Positions 34,231 through 42,712 are shown, counted from the stretch's first letter. The stretch is 64,000 nt of DNA from Alphaproteobacteria bacterium (GCA_013316395.1 WSMU01000001.1:1-64000), one strand, 5' to 3'. The notes: generated by a model not told the origin, from the letters alone. Program-made: numbers and translations.

Positions 34231-34821
34231 ATGCAGACAAATAATAAAGAAATTGTTGTTCTGTCAATCAAAAGCGGACTGCGTGCTTTTTATGAACTGG
34301 CGTATATGAAGGCGTATCGTGGTTCATGGTATAAAAAGCTGTCGCATTCACAGCAGTTGCAGGTAGGGCGTGCAATGTTTGCTCTGCGCGATATTGCGGC
34401 CGCGCCGGAAACGCATTTCTCGCGTGAGGCAACCGAGAGCCAGTGGCGCACCCGTGGCAAGGAATATGCCAAGAGTCACGGTATGGCTGAAGAATGGGCG
34501 TCATATTACATTGTCCCGTCGGCTGCCGACATGGTTCGTGAAAAGGTAGAGCCTGCGTTTTGGAATGATTATCAGATGCGCGCGCGTTTGTACAATTTCT
34601 GTGAAAAGGTACAGGACTGGTACTATAATTCTACATCTGCCGAACCGAAAGGGAAGGCTCTGGCGCAGACTAACGGTGAAGATATTATCGCGATGTCAAA
34701 AAGAATTACCAATGACTGCAGTATTGAAAAAGACGGTCGTGTGGTACATTATATAAACAAGTTCTTGGAAAGTTCGATGGTTCAGCGTCTGCTGATTACA
34801 GGATATTCTAAGCAGAAATAA
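34231..34821 (+). CDS. Cytosolic protein of unknown function under a strong promoter
   Basis: 196 residues, no signal peptide and no membrane helix. Predicted mainly helical, with many Tyr and Trp (Arg-Gly-Ser-Trp-Tyr-Lys-Lys early, Trp-Tyr-Tyr-Asn in the middle). SD AGAGG. It stands alone between a consensus promoter and a strong bidirectional terminator, so it is an independent, probably well-expressed unit. I do not recognise the family. Confidence 0.65.
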   Translation: MQTNNKEIVVLSIKSGLRAFYELAYMKAYRGSWYKKLSHSQQLQVGRAMFALRDIAAAPETHFSREATESQWRTRGKEYAKSHGMAEEWASYYIVPSAADMVREKVEPAFWNDYQMRARLYNFCEKVQDWYYNSTSAEPKGKALAQTNGEDIIAMSKRITNDCSIEKDGRVVHYINKFLESSMVQRLLITGYSKQK

Positions 34822-34826
34822 ATAAA

Positions 34827-34855
34827 AAAAATCCGGCCGGTGCCGGATTTTTTGT
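34827..34855. terminator. Bidirectional terminator between 34231 gene and serS
   Basis: Nine-bp stem AAATCCGGC (34829-34837) with GCCGGATTT (34842-34850), loop CGGT, A run and T run on the two sides. Confidence 0.85.
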
Positions 34856-36133
34856 TTAGTGCTTCCCGCCGATTTTCGTGCGACCCGACATCAGTGGCTG
34901 CAGCTTTTTCGGTATATTTACACTGCCGTCGGCGTTCTGGTGGTTTTCAATCACAGGTACCAGTGCGCGCGGCACGGCGATGCCGGTGTTGTTTAACGTG
35001 GCGCAAAAGCGTACGTCACCGTCGGCGCCGCGGTAACGCGTGTTTGTGCGTCGTGCCTGAAACTGGCCGATTGATGAGCAACTGCCCAGTTCGCGGTATG
35101 TGTTTTCAGATGGGACCCATGCCTCAACATCGTTCATTTTTACTTTGTTAAAGCCCATGTCGCCGGTGCAGTTTGCGATAACCCGATAGGGCAGTTCCAA
35201 GTCTTCCATGATTTCACACAGGTTCGCCAGCAGCAGTTCATGCATTTCATCGGATTGTTCTGGGGTGCAGTAAATGTACTGTTCTACTTTGTTAAACTGA
35301 TGAAAGCGTACAAGTCCGCGTGTGTCGCGACCGGCGGCGCCGGCCTCTTTGCGGAAGCAAGGTGAAAAGCCCGCGTATTTTATAGGCAGGTCTTTTTCTG
35401 CTAGCATTTCGCCACTGTGCAGCGAGTTTAGTATTATTTCCGCTGTTCCCGCCAGACAGCGGTCTGTCCCGCTTAGCATGAATACATCGTCGGCCATAAC
35501 AGACATATCCGAACCCATAAAGTGGCCCGCGTTAAATATTGTCTGGGGCTTTGTAATAGACGGGCATTCGACAAATCGGAATCCCTTTGATATTAGTTTT
35601 TGAATCACGTATGTTTCAATCGCCAGTTGGAGCTCGGCGGCCTCGCCCATAAGGGCATAGGTACGTGTTCCGCAAATCTGGGCGATTTTTTCCGGCGCCC
35701 ACCAGTTATTCATATCCAACAGGTCCCACTGGGCGCGCGGGGTAAAGTCAAACTGGCGCGGTGTTCCCACGCGGCGGATTTCCACATTGTCAGAATCATC
35801 ACGCCCCAGGGGGGATGTCGGGCTGGGGATTTGGGGAACGCGGTGCATTAAATCATTGAGCTTTTCTTCTTTCTCCGCCAGTTCGGCCAACTCTGCCGCG
35901 ATTTCTTCGCCTATCTTTTTAGATGCCGCAATCAGCGGTGCCTTGTCCGATGCAGTGGGGATTTCACGTGTGATTTTATTTTTTTCCGCGGTCTTTGTCT
36001 GGGTCAGTGTTTTTAGTTCGCGTACACGCCCATCCAGTGCCAGTATTTCATCCGTATAATCGGTAAAACCCTTTGACGCGCATGCCTGGCGTACAATGTC
36101 GGGATTTTCACGTATAAATCTTATATCCAGCAT
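34856..36133 (-). CDS. serS: Seryl-tRNA synthetase
   Basis: 425 residues. N-terminal coiled-coil arm (residues ~30-100) that binds tRNA-Ser, then the class II core with motif 2 FRKEAGAAGRDTRGLVRFHQF and motif 3 with NNTGIAVPRALVPVIENHQ. SD AAAAGGAA before the ATG. Promoter TTGCGC-N17-TATGAT lies upstream. Unlike aspS, no T-box-like leader is present: the 5' UTR is short. Confidence 0.97.
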   Translation of the reverse strand: MLDIRFIRENPDIVRQACASKGFTDYTDEILALDGRVRELKTLTQTKTAEKNKITREIPTASDKAPLIAASKKIGEEIAAELAELAEKEEKLNDLMHRVPQIPSPTSPLGRDDSDNVEIRRVGTPRQFDFTPRAQWDLLDMNNWWAPEKIAQICGTRTYALMGEAAELQLAIETYVIQKLISKGFRFVECPSITKPQTIFNAGHFMGSDMSVMADDVFMLSGTDRCLAGTAEIILNSLHSGEMLAEKDLPIKYAGFSPCFRKEAGAAGRDTRGLVRFHQFNKVEQYIYCTPEQSDEMHELLLANLCEIMEDLELPYRVIANCTGDMGFNKVKMNDVEAWVPSENTYRELGSCSSIGQFQARRTNTRYRGADGDVRFCATLNNTGIAVPRALVPVIENHQNADGSVNIPKKLQPLMSGRTKIGGKH

Positions 36134-36156
36134 TTTTATTCCTTTTTGTCTATCTA

Positions 36157-36185
36157 ATCATAGTATCGCGCACGCCAATGCGCAA
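36157..36185 (-). promoter_or_regulatory. serS promoter
   Basis: Minus strand TTGCGC (36185-36180), 17-bp spacer, TATGAT (36162-36157). Start predicted near 36150, giving a leader of about 17 nt that holds the SD. Confidence 0.6.
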
Positions 36186-36198
36186 TTATAAAATGCAT

Positions 36199-36227
36199 TT
36201 GCAGACAGACTTTTCGTATGATATGCT
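36199..36227 (+). promoter_or_regulatory. trxB promoter
   Basis: TTGCAG 36199-36204, 17-bp spacer, TATGCT 36222-36227; start predicted near 36234. Diverges from the serS promoter. Confidence 0.45.
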
Positions 36228-36259
36228 GGGGCAGATATGAAAGACAAAGGAAAGTTACA

Positions 36260-37168
36260 ATGAACGATGTTGTTATGTATGACGTTATTATATTGGGGTC
36301 GGGCCCTGCGGGTTTAACGGCCGCGCTATATACGTCGCGTGCGAATAAAAAGACATTAGTGCTGGGGGGTGACCGGCTGGGGGGGCAAACGGCCGGAATC
36401 GCTGTTTTGGAAAATTATCCGGGCTGGGCCGGCAGTGGTTCCGAACTGGCTGAGTTTATGAAGAAACAGGCCGAAACCTTTGGGACGGAAATTGTGTTTA
36501 CATCTGCGAAAAGCATTGATGGCGACGCAGACAGCGGATTTAATATTCTGTGTGATAATGGCCGACGTTATGTCGGGCGCACTGTTATCATCGCGACGGG
36601 TGCATCACCGCGCAGACTGCAAATAGAAGGTGCGCGCGAATTTATGGGCAAGGGTGTTTCATATTGTGCAACATGCGACGGCTTCTTTTATCATGAAAAA
36701 GATGTTATCGTTCTGGGCGGTGGGAACAGCGCACTGAATGATGCGCTGTATCTGGCGGATTTGGCAAAGAGCGTAAAAATAGTTTATCGCAAGGGTGCCT
36801 TTACCCGGGCCGAGGCCGTATTGCGCAATCGTGTGGCAGAGCGTGAAAACATAGAATGTCTGTTTAACACAGATTTGACAAAGATTGCCGCAACCGATGA
36901 TGAACGCCTGATTGTTACGACAACAGACGGCGCCCAGATTGTTACCGACGGACTGTTTGTTGCAATCGGACACGAGGCGAACACAGACTATTTAAGCGAG
37001 GATGTCGCGCGTGATAATATGGGGCGCCTGGCACAGGGCAGCCTGCCGGCGGGTATGTTTGTGGCCGGTGACGTTGAGTCCGGGATAAAAATGCAAATTG
37101 CGACCGCTGTTGGCACCGGGTGCAGCGCGGGTATGGATGCGATTGCGTATTTGAATTCCAAAAGCTAA
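36260..37168 (+). CDS. trxB: Thioredoxin reductase
   Basis: 302 residues from ATG 36260, chosen for its SD (AAAGGAAAG); an upstream in-frame ATG at 36218 lies within the promoter. NADPH-dependent flavoenzyme that reduces thioredoxin. FAD-binding GSGPAGLTAALY at the N terminus, redox pair CATC (Cys136, Cys139), NADPH-binding GGGNSALNDA and C-terminal GDVESG. NADPH site has Ser-Ala-Leu-Asn rather than the common Ser-Ala-Xaa-Glu, a small deviation. It supports the thiol chemistry needed by the many Cys-rich exported proteins only indirectly. Confidence 0.93.
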   Translation: MNDVVMYDVIILGSGPAGLTAALYTSRANKKTLVLGGDRLGGQTAGIAVLENYPGWAGSGSELAEFMKKQAETFGTEIVFTSAKSIDGDADSGFNILCDNGRRYVGRTVIIATGASPRRLQIEGAREFMGKGVSYCATCDGFFYHEKDVIVLGGGNSALNDALYLADLAKSVKIVYRKGAFTRAEAVLRNRVAERENIECLFNTDLTKIAATDDERLIVTTTDGAQIVTDGLFVAIGHEANTDYLSEDVARDNMGRLAQGSLPAGMFVAGDVESGIKMQIATAVGTGCSAGMDAIAYLNSKS

Positions 37169-37185
37169 ATATAAGCTAAAAATCC

Positions 37186-37214
37186 TTGCGCAGGGGGCGG
37201 GAAACTAGTACAAT
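37186..37214 (+). promoter_or_regulatory. Promoter upstream of the Cys-rich secreted protein
   Basis: TTGCGC 37186-37191, 17-bp spacer, TACAAT 37209-37214; start near 37221. A second -10-like TATAAT (37220-37225) lies 4 bp before the ATG at 37230. Confidence 0.5.
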
Positions 37215-37275
37215 AGGCGTATAATTAGTATGCCTAATAAAAACCGCCGTTTTTATCGGTCCTTTTTTTGCGGTC

Positions 37276-37761
37276 ATGGTTTGTTGTGCGGCCAACGCGG
37301 GAACGACTGTCAATGGGAACTGTCTTTATAAGGATATGTATGAATGCTGGTGGTGTCCTGTTGGGGGGACAAAGCCCGGGGCGACGTGTACGGTAGGATA
37401 TGCGGGTTGCCTAAACAATTCTTATATCAGTGATATCGGGGATAGTCCCGTTACAGTCCAAAACGGCAGTCAAACAACAACATATACATGTACGGCGGCC
37501 GGCTGGGAGGCGAAAACATCAGGGGGATCGTCATCATGCGACAGGTATTCTTATTATCAGCCCGGATATGGATGCAAGACATGTCCTTTGCCGGATTTTA
37601 CGTATGAAGACGGCATCGACCTGATGCCGCGTGGCGATAATTATCAGTTTTTATTAACAGGCTGCAATATCTTTCTCTCTACAGGAACTGTATATAAGGA
37701 TGACACAGGGCTTTTTGTTTATACAGAAAATGTTACCTGTTATCACTCAGGCAAGCTGTAG
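37276..37761 (+). CDS. Cys-rich secreted protein whose signal peptide start is out of frame at a T7 tract
   Basis: The main frame gives 161 residues starting Met-Val-Cys-Cys-Ala-Ala-Asn-Ala, which is only the end of a signal peptide. A better start, ATG 37230, encodes a basic N terminus (Pro-Asn-Lys-Asn-Arg-Arg-Phe-Tyr-Arg) but is one base out of frame; the two frames join at the seven-T tract 37263-37269, and loss of one T would give a complete signal peptide. As read, frame 37230 stops after ~34 codons. The mature protein has about 13 Cys in small clusters (Cys-Trp-Trp-Cys, Cys-Lys-Thr-Cys) and many Tyr/Gly. No family recognised. Either a sequencing slip or a phase-variable surface protein. 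Confidence 0.55.
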   Translation: MVCCAANAGTTVNGNCLYKDMYECWWCPVGGTKPGATCTVGYAGCLNNSYISDIGDSPVTVQNGSQTTTYTCTAAGWEAKTSGGSSSCDRYSYYQPGYGCKTCPLPDFTYEDGIDLMPRGDNYQFLLTGCNIFLSTGTVYKDDTGLFVYTENVTCYHSGKL

Positions 37762-37777
37762 CGGGGGGCTACTTTTT
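37758..37777 (+). terminator. Terminator of the Cys-rich protein gene
   Basis: Five-bp stem GTAGC (37758-37762) with GCTAC (37768-37772), G5 loop, then T5; includes the stop codon. Confidence 0.55.
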
Positions 37778-38272
37778 GCCAAAGTGTTTCTTTAAAATTT
37801 CGTAAGCATCGGCGATTTTTGTAAATTCTGTCGCCGCGTTTTTAATGTTATGTGCCGTGTCGGGGTGATATTTTTTTGCCAGCACGCGGTATTTTGCACC
37901 AACATCACGCCATGTTGCCGCCGGGGTCAGGTCAAATACCCGCAGGGCAGAAACAACCGGCCCCGGTGTTTTTGAAGGTGCCGGCCGGCGGTCAAATTCC
38001 GAGCGACCGTTAATAAAATCGTTTATGAATTTTACATAATCTGATGCATCCTGGTTGGCGCTTTGCTTGTCGCGCAGTGGGGCGCCAAATGTCTGGCGTT
38101 CCCAGTCATCCTCGATTTCGTCCGCCGTCATGTTTGCGTAAAAGTTCCAGTTTTTGTTATATTCGGCGGCGTGTTCGCGGCAAAAGAACCAGTATTCTTT
38201 TAAATCGCGCGATTTGGGTGCGCGACAGGTCCCGGCCTTGGTACAGCCCGTGTGTTCGCATTTCTTTATCAT
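37769..38272 (-). CDS. J-domain protein with N-terminal zinc-finger-like motif
   Basis: 167 residues. The N terminus has Cys-Glu-His-Thr-Gly-Cys ... Cys ... Phe-Cys-Arg-Glu-His, a likely zinc site, followed by Arg-Ala-Pro-Lys-Ser-Arg and Glu-Tyr-Asn-Lys-Asn-Trp-Asn-Phe, the hallmark of the alphaproteobacterial DnaJ-like family. The C-terminal ~60 residues are a J domain with Tyr-Arg-Val-Leu-Ala-Lys-Lys-Tyr-His-Pro-Asp, containing the HPD that stimulates DnaK. It is a specialised co-chaperone whose client is unknown. Last gene of the lptG-sORF-xerD operon, with an ATGA overlap with xerD. Confidence 0.85.
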   Translation of the reverse strand: MIKKCEHTGCTKAGTCRAPKSRDLKEYWFFCREHAAEYNKNWNFYANMTADEIEDDWERQTFGAPLRDKQSANQDASDYVKFINDFINGRSEFDRRPAPSKTPGPVVSALRVFDLTPAATWRDVGAKYRVLAKKYHPDTAHNIKNAATEFTKIADAYEILKKHFGKK

Positions 38273-39138
38273 ATTTTCTTATCCAAATTTTGACCGCCCA
38301 GCGGGTGGCATGTTTTTACCGTTTCAATCAAATTATCCGGCATTACGTGTGTATATATCTGGGTTGTTGCAATATCTTCGTGGCCCAGCATTGTTTGTAT
38401 CGCGCGCAGGTTGGCGCCACCCGCCAACAGATGCGAGGCAAACGAATGGCGCAGTACGTGCGGACTGACCCGGTCGGGTGATATGCCCGATAGTACGGCG
38501 CATTTTTTCAATATTTTAAACAGCCCGTCGCGTGTTATATGGCCGGCCGTACTGTTGGATGGGAATACAAATTTTGAATCCGTATCACCGCGGATATTTA
38601 GCCATTTTGATAACGCATCCTGGGCGCCATCGTGCATGGGAACGATGCGTTCCTTGGCGCCTTTGCCATGTATCAGCAGGCGGCCGGGCAATATTGCAGA
38701 TACCTGCAGCGTGCACAGTTCCGACACGCGCAGACCAGATGCATAAAGCAGTTCTATAATCGCGCGCAGGCGCGTTGCATTCCGCGTATCCCCCGCCGAC
38801 GATATCAGCAGTTCTATCTCTTGCTGGGTCAGCAGCTTTGGCAGCAGCTTTTCCCGCTTTGGCAGTTCTAAATCAGCCGCTGGATTTTTTTTGATAATTT
38901 TTTCCAGCATCAGGAATTTATAGTAGCCGCGCAGGGCGCTGGCCTTGCGCGATATGGTGGATGCCTTGTCAGGCAGTGTGGATAGATAGGCCGTTAAATC
39001 AGCGTTACTGGCGCCCATTAGGCCGGCGGGCAGCGCGGCATCGGCCGCGCGCAAATCAGATGCGTATGCCCCCAGGGTATTTGTGGTGCGCCCGCGTTCC
39101 GCGGCCAGGGCCTCCAAAAACGGCTCTATATAATTCAT
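38269..39138 (-). CDS. xerD: Tyrosine site-specific recombinase XerD/XerC
   Basis: 289 residues. SAM-like N-terminal domain (~1-90) and catalytic domain with Arg137 (ASGLRVSEL), Lys162 (GKGAKER), His227 and Arg230 (HVLRHSF), His253 (LGHEDI) and nucleophile Tyr262 (IYTH). Xer recombinases resolve chromosome dimers at dif, a reaction activated by FtsK, which is encoded at 47850. XerD and XerC are hard to tell apart here; XerD is the likelier. Its ATG overlaps the stop of the 45-residue gene upstream (ATGA), and its own end overlaps the J-domain gene. Confidence 0.9.
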   Translation of the reverse strand: MNYIEPFLEALAAERGRTTNTLGAYASDLRAADAALPAGLMGASNADLTAYLSTLPDKASTISRKASALRGYYKFLMLEKIIKKNPAADLELPKREKLLPKLLTQQEIELLISSAGDTRNATRLRAIIELLYASGLRVSELCTLQVSAILPGRLLIHGKGAKERIVPMHDGAQDALSKWLNIRGDTDSKFVFPSNSTAGHITRDGLFKILKKCAVLSGISPDRVSPHVLRHSFASHLLAGGANLRAIQTMLGHEDIATTQIYTHVMPDNLIETVKTCHPLGGQNLDKKI

Positions 39139-39272
39139 GGGTATAATACTATTTCCGTAACGTTCTGGGCCGGCGGGAATGAAATTATCATAAGTGCGAC
39201 AATAGCTATAACAACGATGGCTATTATAATTCTGTTGCGAACTTTGTTATTGTTTTTCTTCTTTAAAGGCAT
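39135..39272 (-). CDS. 45-residue single-pass membrane protein between lptG and xerD
   Basis: Starts at ATG 39272 with SD GGGGA six bases upstream and stops at TGA 39135-39137, overlapping the xerD ATG (ATGA). The product has a strongly basic start (Pro-Leu-Lys-Lys-Lys, then Lys-Val-Arg-Asn-Arg), one membrane helix of ~18 residues (Ile/Val/Ala-rich), and a short periplasmic end. The start, SD, overlap and typical membrane-protein composition support it as a real gene that is easy to miss because of its size. Function unknown; it is 16 bp after lptG, so it is translated with the envelope operon. Confidence 0.7.
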   Translation of the reverse strand: MPLKKKNNNKVRNRIIIAIVVIAIVALMIISFPPAQNVTEIVLYP

Positions 39273-39288
39273 GTGTATCCCCGGATGT

Positions 39289-40371
39289 TTATATTGTATC
39301 AAAGCTGGCTATAAATGCACCGGCCGCGGCAATGATGATCAGCGGCGGCGCCACCACCGCCAGCAGCGGCGGCAATGCACCGGTCGCCCCCAGTGCGTTG
39401 AACATATTCAGCATAAAGTATAATGCAAAGCATGTGATGATACCCATGCCAAACTTTACGCTAAATGAATAATTGCGGCGCTGCTTGGTCTGGGAAAACG
39501 CCACCCCCAGTGCCGCCATTGCAATCATGGTCAGTGGCAAAAACAGCAGGGTCCAAAACTGAATCAGGTGACCACGGACGGGAACGCCAATATCATTCAT
39601 TTTTTCAATAAAGCGGGGCAGTTGCCAGAAAGATATCTGGTCCGGCTGCATATAGCGGTCCAGAACGTTTTGCGGGTTTAGCAGGCTGGGGCTGTGCCAG
39701 GGGCCGGTGCGCATGCGTGCCGCAGAATCCCAAATTGTGGCCGATTTAGAATCCAGGCCATCGTTGGATAGCGTTATGCTGTCGGTCTTGATGCGCTCGG
39801 TTATTTTAAACTCAGAATTTTGAACATATAGCGTTGCGTTTTCAAAAGTAAGCCGGCCCGGGGCGGCACGCATGTTTTCCGCCTTCATGGTGATGTAACC
39901 GGCGGGTGATTCCTCGCGCAGCCAGATTGCATCATCTACCAGCTTTAGCTGGGCCGCACTGATGTGGCTGGTGCTGAGGCTGACGGAATATGGATTAACG
40001 ACCGTGGTTGCAAAGATGCCAATCAGGGCCGCGCCAATCAATAATGGTCGCGCCGCCTGGTACGGGGACAGGCCGGCACTTGATACTATAATGCTTTCGC
40101 TGGACTTTGTAAGGTTATAAGACGCCAGCAGTGTTCCCATAAATACCGCCAGGGGTAAAAACAGCGGCACGTATTCCAGCAGGCGCATCCATGCATCCGC
40201 CACGGTTTCGATAACCGTTGGGTTGGCCGGCAATCGCTCAACAAACGTTACGGCCAGTATTATGCCGCATACAACCAGCATAACCAAACCCACGCCCGAG
40301 AAGAAGCGACGCATTAAAAATCGGTTTAAAATATTGAAGCTAAACATTGCTTTTAAGTATATATCCTTCAT
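39289..40371 (-). CDS. lptG: LPS export permease LptG (YjgP/YjgQ family)
   Basis: About 360 residues. Three N-terminal membrane helices, a periplasmic beta-jellyroll domain (~130-250) and three C-terminal helices, the LptF/LptG layout. Diagnostic stretches: Tyr-Val-Pro-Leu-Phe-Leu-Pro-Leu-Ala in helix 2 and the Phe-Trp-Gln-Leu-Pro-Arg-Phe motif before the last helices. With LptF and LptB2 it extracts LPS from the inner membrane. LptF is not here, though the two are usually adjacent. The start is uncertain: 40371 is open, but Met at 40347 is also possible. LptG rather than LptF is a judgement. Confidence 0.75.
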   Translation of the reverse strand: MKDIYLKAMFSFNILNRFLMRRFFSGVGLVMLVVCGIILAVTFVERLPANPTVIETVADAWMRLLEYVPLFLPLAVFMGTLLASYNLTKSSESIIVSSAGLSPYQAARPLLIGAALIGIFATTVVNPYSVSLSTSHISAAQLKLVDDAIWLREESPAGYITMKAENMRAAPGRLTFENATLYVQNSEFKITERIKTDSITLSNDGLDSKSATIWDSAARMRTGPWHSPSLLNPQNVLDRYMQPDQISFWQLPRFIEKMNDIGVPVRGHLIQFWTLLFLPLTMIAMAALGVAFSQTKQRRNYSFSVKFGMGIITCFALYFMLNMFNALGATGALPPLLAVVAPPLIIIAAAGAFIASFDTI

Positions 40372-40378
40372 TTGATAA

Positions 40379-40406
40379 TTGCAAAATTAAAATGAATGCT
40401 TATAAT
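40379..40406 (+). promoter_or_regulatory. greA promoter
   Basis: TTGCAA 40379-40384, 16-bp spacer, TATAAT 40401-40406; SD AGGAAAG precedes the ATG at 40433. Confidence 0.6.
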
Positions 40407-40432
40407 TTCTTTAAAAATACAGGAAAGATACA

Positions 40433-40903
40433 ATGGAAAAGAAACCAATTTCGCGCGCAGGATTTGATGCGTTGCTTAAAGAATTGAAGGATTTAAAGGA
40501 AAATCAGCGGCCCGAGATTTTAAAAATAGTTCAGTGGGCCCGTTCCCTGGGGGATTTGTCTGAGAATGCTGATTACAGTGCAGCTAAAGAAAAACAGCGC
40601 CAGATAGACAAGCGGATACAGTTTATAGAAGGCGTTGTCGGAAACGCCAATGTTGTGGATGTTGAATCTTTGAGCGGTGATCGCGTCGTATTTGGCGCCA
40701 AAGTGGTCGCCGAAGACGATGATGGCAACCGGATGCAGTGCCGCATCCTGTCGGATATAGAGGCCGACGGGCGCAGTGTTATATCTTGCACATCGCCGGT
40801 GGGGCGTGCGCTTATTGGGCGTTGCGTGGGTGATACGTGTGTGGTGCGTTTGCCATCTGGCGAGAAAGAGTATGAAATTCTGTCGGTTACGTTCAAGGAA
40901 TAA
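40433..40903 (+). CDS. greA: Transcription elongation factor GreA
   Basis: 156 residues. N-terminal antiparallel coiled coil with the acidic tip Leu-Gly-Asp-Leu-Ser-Glu-Asn-Ala-Asp-Tyr that reaches into the RNA polymerase channel and stimulates transcript cleavage, and a C-terminal FKBP-like domain with Ile-Gly-Arg and Tyr-Glu-Ile. Own promoter and SD. mutL follows 6 bp after the stop, so the two are probably cotranscribed. Confidence 0.95.
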   Translation: MEKKPISRAGFDALLKELKDLKENQRPEILKIVQWARSLGDLSENADYSAAKEKQRQIDKRIQFIEGVVGNANVVDVESLSGDRVVFGAKVVAEDDDGNRMQCRILSDIEADGRSVISCTSPVGRALIGRCVGDTCVVRLPSGEKEYEILSVTFKE

Positions 40904-40909
40904 TTCGCG

Positions 40910-42712
40910 ATGTCTGTACGCGTTCTGCCGGATTTTTTAATTAACCAAATCGCCGCCGGCGAAGTGGTGGAGCGACCTGCGTCTGTTGTAAAGGAACTGG
41001 TGGAAAATGCGCTGGATGCCGGGGCTGACAATATTGTTATAGATGTTGCGGACGGCGGTCGGACCATGATATCGGTTATGGACAACGGCAAGGGGATGAC
41101 GGCCGATGATTTAAAGATTGCCATTACCAGGCATGCGACGTCAAAATTGCCCGATGATGATTTGCTGAATATAAATTTTATGGGATTTCGTGGCGAGGCG
41201 CTGCCGTCAATTGCATCTGTGGCGGATATGACGATAGATACATTTCGCGCGGGGGATAAAAACGGCTGGCAGATAGACGCTAATACTGGGGAAGTTCGGC
41301 CGTGTGCGTGGGATTCGGGGACGCGTGTTCGCGTTAAAAATCTGTTTGGTAAGACGCCCGCGCGGTTAAAATTCCTGCGTGCGGACCGTGCGGAAATGGT
41401 TGGCGTTCTGGAGGTGGTCAAGCGCCTGGCGATGGCGCGGCCAGACGTTGGCTTTGTTCTAAACGACAAATGGTGTTTTTCAAAAAATCAGGACCTGGAG
41501 GCGCGAATTGCCGACGTTATGGGTGATGATGTGCGGGGTAATATGCTGCGTGTGGATGCGGTATCGGCCAGTGATGCATCAATGCATTTACGTGGCTTTA
41601 TCTCACGCCCGACTTTGCGTCGTGCATCCAGTGTGGACCAGTATTTGTTTGTCAATGGCCGTCCGGTCAAGGACAAGGTTTTAGTTAGCGCTTTGCGTGC
41701 CGCATACATGGATGTAATGCATGCGCGCGAGTTTCCGCTGTGCGCTCTTTATCTGACGCTGGACCCGCGAAACGTAGATGTAAATGTATCCCCCGCCAAG
41801 ACAGAGGTTCATTTTTTAGAGCCGGCGCATGTCAGGGCTTTTATTATAAAATCACTGCGCAGTGTTTTGGCACAGACGATGAATGCGTCGCTTTCGCGAC
41901 CGGCCGTGCCAGAAACTGTCGCGACCCCGGTTCAGCAAAATCTGACACCCAGGACGGATTTTCATCTGGGGCTGGCGCGGGCGCCTGTGGGGCGTATGCC
42001 GGAATTTAGCGCTATGCGTGTATGTGAGCCGGTGTCTGCTGCTGCGGACAATTTCGGACCCTTTGCATCTGATTTTTCGCATCGCCAGGTTGCCGGGTCG
42101 GTAAATGCCATGCCTGTTACGGAAAAGGTTTCCGATATCTTTGATGAAATGCCATTGGGGCGTGCAATAGGGCAGTTTGGGAATAAATACATTATTGCGG
42201 CGCACAGTGACGATTTTATTATCGTGGACCAGCATGCCGCACACGAGCGTATAACATACGAGCGACTGCGTGCGCACTCTATAAAGGTTCAGCCACTGTT
42301 AACACCGATTGTCGTTACCTTGCGTGCGGAAGATGTGGCGGCGATATTATCCGTTGCGGAAGAATTGGCCGCGTGCGGATTAACACTGGATGCGTTCGGT
42401 GATGATGCCGTTGCGATTTCGGCAAAGCCCGCGGATTGGAGTTTGGACTGGGGCGCGACGCTGCGGGCGGTCGCAGACGAGGTGCGTGCGAACGGCGCAT
42501 CGGCCCAGTTGCATGAGAGATTGCATCTAAAGCTGGCTAATTTTGCATGTCATCACAGTGTGCGTGCCGGACAAAGGCTGGATATGGACAGTATGAACGC
42601 ATTGCTGCGGGATATAGAACGGACCCAGCGCGCGGGTCAGTGCAACCATGGCAGACCTGTCTATAAAATTATTCCCATGCATGAAATTGACGGCTGGTTC
42701 GAGCGCGCCTAA
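40910..42712 (+). CDS. mutL: DNA mismatch repair protein MutL (endonuclease type)
   Basis: 600 residues. N-terminal GHKL ATPase: ELVENALDAGA, DNGKGM, TRHATSKL, GFRGEAL. After a linker (~330-400) comes the C-terminal dimerisation domain with the metal-site motif DQHA-x2-E-x4-E (Asp-Gln-His-Ala-Ala-His-Glu-Arg-Ile-Thr-Tyr-Glu), so this MutL should nick DNA itself. This is the form found where MutH is absent. Further motifs Ala-Cys-His-His-Ser and Cys-Asn-His-Gly-Arg-Pro agree. No mutS in the window. Confidence 0.95.
   Translation: MSVRVLPDFLINQIAAGEVVERPASVVKELVENALDAGADNIVIDVADGGRTMISVMDNGKGMTADDLKIAITRHATSKLPDDDLLNINFMGFRGEALPSIASVADMTIDTFRAGDKNGWQIDANTGEVRPCAWDSGTRVRVKNLFGKTPARLKFLRADRAEMVGVLEVVKRLAMARPDVGFVLNDKWCFSKNQDLEARIADVMGDDVRGNMLRVDAVSASDASMHLRGFISRPTLRRASSVDQYLFVNGRPVKDKVLVSALRAAYMDVMHAREFPLCALYLTLDPRNVDVNVSPAKTEVHFLEPAHVRAFIIKSLRSVLAQTMNASLSRPAVPETVATPVQQNLTPRTDFHLGLARAPVGRMPEFSAMRVCEPVSAAADNFGPFASDFSHRQVAGSVNAMPVTEKVSDIFDEMPLGRAIGQFGNKYIIAAHSDDFIIVDQHAAHERITYERLRAHSIKVQPLLTPIVVTLRAEDVAAILSVAEELAACGLTLDAFGDDAVAISAKPADWSLDWGATLRAVADEVRANGASAQLHERLHLKLANFACHHSVRAGQRLDMDSMNALLRDIERTQRAGQCNHGRPVYKIIPMHEIDGWFERA

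Noticed and set aside
36134..36259. T-box-like leader before serS
   Set aside because: The 5' UTR is under 40 bases and lacks the GGGTGGNACCGCG core.
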